Shown: positions 5,370 to 7,147 of the stretch, piece after piece | How the letters are laid out: each line of letters starts with the position of its first letter | Position numbering within the stretch: position 1 is the stretch's first letter | Assembly (NCBI GenBank): GCA_937873345.1 | Contig: CALMRL010000344.1 | Span: forward strand, 1,653-8,799 | Reading direction: 5' to 3' | From: an uncultured Beijerinckiaceae bacterium | GTDB lineage: Bacteria > Pseudomonadota > Alphaproteobacteria > Rhizobiales > Beijerinckiaceae | Length of the DNA: 7,147 nucleotides | Position numbers and translations under genes: made by a program | Notes under the pieces: generated by a model | The model's database searches: none | What the model saw: the letters and a program-made list of their open reading frames with translations, nothing else | What the model was told of the DNA's origin: nothing

Positions 5370-6158
5370 GTGACCTCGACCACCGCCACCTTTCTCGCGA
5401 TCTCCAACAACCTCGCCGCCCGCACCAAGGCGACCGCGGCCGAGCCGCAGGTGAAGAACGACACCGCCTACTTCCTCGCCAATATCGGCAAGGTGACGAG
5501 CATTGCCGACTTCGTGAACAACTACAGGCTGTTCTCCTACGCGATGAAGGCCTACGGGCTTGAGGACGAGACTTACGCCAAGGGCCTGATAACCAAGGTG
5601 CTGCAGGGCGGCGTCACCAGTTCGAGCGCGCTCGCCAACACCTTGAACAACCCCGCCATCCTGGCCTTCGCCAAGGCGTTCGACTTCGCCGGCAAGGGCA
5701 CGGGCGTGGTCGCGAGCGCGGCCGCGACCACCGGCACCGCGGCGAAATACGTGCAGCAGCAGCTCGACGACGACGCCGGCCAGCAGGACGCCGGCGTGCA
5801 GCTCGCCCTGTACTTCACCCAGACCGCGTCGAGCGTCACCAACCTCTTCGGCCTGCTCGCCGACAAGAACCTGCTGAAGGTGGTGCAGACCGCCTTCGGC
5901 CTCCCGGCGTCGGCGACGGCCGACATCGACGCGCAGGAGCAGACGCTGTCAAAATACGTCAGCGTCGCCGACCTGCAGAACCCTGCCAAGGTGAAGCAGA
6001 TCGCCGAGCGCTTCACCGCGCAGTACGATGCCACGGGGCAGAACGCGTCGTCCGACGTCGCCACCGTCACCCAGCTCTTCGCGGCCTCGTCGTCGAGCTC
6101 CGGCTTCTCCTCCGACCTGCTGCTCTCGCTGCAGAGGCTGAAGCTCGGGGGCGCTTGA
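5370..6158 (+). CDS. DUF1217 family protein of the flagellar cluster
   Basis: This 262-residue protein matches DUF1217 as I remember the family, found beside flgF in rhizobial flagellar clusters; its function is not established to my knowledge. The first unit shows YFLANIGKVTSIADFVNNYR (34-53), then FSYAMKAYGLED and YAKG, followed by LANTLNNPAILAFAKAFDF (88-106). The second unit shows LALYFTQTASSVTNLFGLLA (145-164), then KNLLKVVQTAFGLP, and a helical tail with VADLQNPAKVKQIAERF (199-215). The composition is rich in Ala, Ser, Thr, Gln and Asn with no cysteine. There is no signal peptide or membrane segment, a profile shared with flagellar axial or exported proteins, though export is inference. 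A serine run (240-244) precedes the C-terminus. The start is GTG 5370 with GGAGA ten bases upstream. It heads the plus-strand operon, and flgF follows 3 nt after its stop. Confidence 0.88.
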   Translation: MTSTTATFLAISNNLAARTKATAAEPQVKNDTAYFLANIGKVTSIADFVNNYRLFSYAMKAYGLEDETYAKGLITKVLQGGVTSSSALANTLNNPAILAFAKAFDFAGKGTGVVASAAATTGTAAKYVQQQLDDDAGQQDAGVQLALYFTQTASSVTNLFGLLADKNLLKVVQTAFGLPASATADIDAQEQTLSKYVSVADLQNPAKVKQIAERFTAQYDATGQNASSDVATVTQLFAASSSSSGFSSDLLLSLQRLKLGGA

Positions 6159-6161
6159 GCG

Positions 6162-6887
6162 ATGCGCGGCAACCTTTACGTCGCGATGTCCGGCCAAGTC
6201 GCCCTGGAGAAGCGGCTGGAGACGGTCGCCAGCAACATCAGCAACGTCAACACCGCCGGCTACCGCGCGCAGGGCGTCGCCTTCTCCTCCGTGCTGTCGA
6301 AGGTGCAGGAGCGCCCCTCGGCCTTCGTGACCACCGGCGCCGACTACGTGTCGCGCGCCAAGGGAGCGGCGACGCGCACCGACAACCCGCTCGACATCGC
6401 GGTCCAGGGCGAAGGCTTCTTCGCCGTGCGCACGCCGGGCGGCGTCGCCTACACCCGCGACGGCCGGCTGCAGATGGGTGCCAGCGGCGAGCTGCAGAGC
6501 GTCAACGGCTATCCCGTGCTCGACGCGGGCCAAGCGACCATCCTGATCGACCCCAACGACGGCACGCCCTCGATCTCGGCCGACGGCATGATCTCGCAGA
6601 AGGGCAAGCAGGTCGGCGCGGTGGGGCTGTTCGCGATCCCCGCCGACGCCAAGCTGCAGCGCTACGACAATTCCGCGGTGATCCCCGACCAGCCGGCGAC
6701 CGCCGTGCTCGACTTCTCGCGCAACGGCGTGATGCAGGGCTTCGCGGAAGGCTCCAACGTCAACCCCGTGCTGGAGATCACCCGGATGATCGAGATCCAG
6801 CGCACCTTCGACTCGCTCGCGGGCATCACCCAGGCGAGCGAGCAGAGCCAGCAGGACGCGGTGAAGACGCTGGGCGCCACCTCTTGA
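6162..6887 (+). CDS. flgF: Flagellar basal-body rod protein FlgF
   Basis: FlgF is a proximal rod subunit exported by the flagellar type III system and assembled in the periplasm. It has 241 residues, close to FlgF and shorter than FlgG. The N-terminal rod motif is clear: MRGNLYVAMSGQVALEKRLE (1-20), then TVASNISNVNTAGYRAQ (21-37). The central block NPLDIAVQGEGFFAV (75-89) with TPGGVAYTRDGRLQM follows the family consensus. The C-terminal motif GSNVNPVLEITRMIEIQRTF (197-216) supplies the coiled-coil half that packs against the N-terminus. There is no cleavable signal, as expected for a rod protein. FlgG is the alternative, but length and position next to fliI favour FlgF. The ATG lies 3 nt after the DUF1217 stop, with a weak G-rich Shine-Dalgarno. 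Its last four bases overlap the fliI start. Confidence 0.93.
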   Translation: MRGNLYVAMSGQVALEKRLETVASNISNVNTAGYRAQGVAFSSVLSKVQERPSAFVTTGADYVSRAKGAATRTDNPLDIAVQGEGFFAVRTPGGVAYTRDGRLQMGASGELQSVNGYPVLDAGQATILIDPNDGTPSISADGMISQKGKQVGAVGLFAIPADAKLQRYDNSAVIPDQPATAVLDFSRNGVMQGFAEGSNVNPVLEITRMIEIQRTFDSLAGITQASEQSQQDAVKTLGATS

Positions 6888-7147
6888 TCGCGCCCGATCC
6901 CCTCGTCCGCGATCCTCTCGCTCGGCTGGCCGCCACCGCGTCGCGCCTCGCGCGGGACGGCGCGCTGCTCAGGGTCGCCGGCACGGTGGCGGCGGTGACC
7001 CCGACCGCCTATCGCGTGCGGGGGCTTGCGGCCTTCTCGCGGCTCGGCGACTGCGTCGGCCTCGCCGGCGATCCCTCGGGGCGGCCGCACGGCGCGGTGG
7101 TGCGCATCGCCCCCGCCGGCGTCCCGGTGCAGCCCGTCGCCGCCGGG
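6884..7147 (+). CDS. fliI: Flagellum-specific ATPase FliI, partial (N-terminus only)
   Basis: An open frame runs from TTG 6884 for 88 codons to the window edge. The translation begins MIAPDPLVRDPLARLA and continues with VAGTVAAVTPTAYRVRGLAA (36-55), then FSRLGDCVGL and GAVVRIAPAGVPVQPV. This is the N-terminal beta-barrel layout of FliI/F1-type export ATPases, and the RLGDCVGL and VVRI blocks match rhizobial FliI as I recall it. The Walker motifs lie beyond the window, so catalytic integrity cannot be judged. The TTG start overlaps the flgF stop in TTGA; no ATG lies in frame nearby and there is no clear Shine-Dalgarno, so coupling to flgF is likely. FliI powers or assists unfolding of export substrates such as FlgF with FliH and FliJ. 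Confidence 0.85.
   Translation, partial: MIAPDPLVRDPLARLAATASRLARDGALLRVAGTVAAVTPTAYRVRGLAAFSRLGDCVGLAGDPSGRPHGAVVRIAPAGVPVQPVAAG

Noticed and set aside
2817..5373. Long plus-strand open frames (2817-4340 and 3442-5373)
   Set aside because: They are antisense to fliN, fliM and motA, have biased composition, and the longer one runs through the intergenic palindrome. The minus-strand genes have clear family motifs.
4127..5464. 445-codon minus-strand frame spanning motA and the intergenic region
   Set aside because: It is out of frame with motA, Arg/His-rich, and its N-terminal part translates the palindromic repeat (HCEPQAKQP-like peptide).
5949..6533. Minus-strand frame antisense to the DUF1217 and flgF genes
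   Set aside because: It is Arg/His/Ala-rich with no motif and lies opposite well-supported coding sequence.

Overview
The window is a high-GC flagellar gene cluster typical of Alphaproteobacteria. The gene order (flhB, fliG, fliN, fliM and motA on one strand, facing a DUF1217 gene, flgF and fliI on the other) matches the compact chemotaxis and flagellar region of Hyphomicrobiales (Rhizobiales) such as Sinorhizobium, from memory. The very high GC and the type of palindromic repeat fit a Methylobacterium, Bosea or Salinarimonas-like lineage, but the genus cannot be fixed from the sequence alone.

Left arm (1..5103, minus strand, read right to left): motA (stator), fliM, fliN and fliG (the rotor switch or C-ring), flhB (export-gate and substrate-specificity switch), a 145-residue protein I do not recognise, and a PilZ-domain protein cut by the left edge. 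Most junctions are within 4 nt or overlap by 1 nt, so this looks like one operon with translational coupling. The only real gap is 84 nt between fliN and fliG.

Middle (5104..5369): a 266-nt divergent intergenic region that must hold the 5' control signals of both operons. It carries a long imperfect inverted repeat that looks like a dispersed alphaproteobacterial palindromic element. It also carries two smaller dyads that share the same 6-base arms, one near each operon start.

Right arm (5370..7147, plus strand): a DUF1217 protein of unknown function, flgF (proximal rod) and the start of fliI (export ATPase), cut by the right edge. Spacing is 3 nt and then a 4-nt overlap.

Together the genes supply torque generation and switching (MotA, FliM, FliN, FliG), export (FlhB, FliI), part of the rod (FlgF), and probably a c-di-GMP input (PilZ). 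The least conventional content is the PilZ protein and the uncharacterised 145-residue protein coupled to flhB, a FliM with no N-terminal CheY-P-binding peptide, and a FliG lacking several classic charged torque-helix residues. I see no RNA genes, insertion sequences, CRISPR arrays or convincing terminators.
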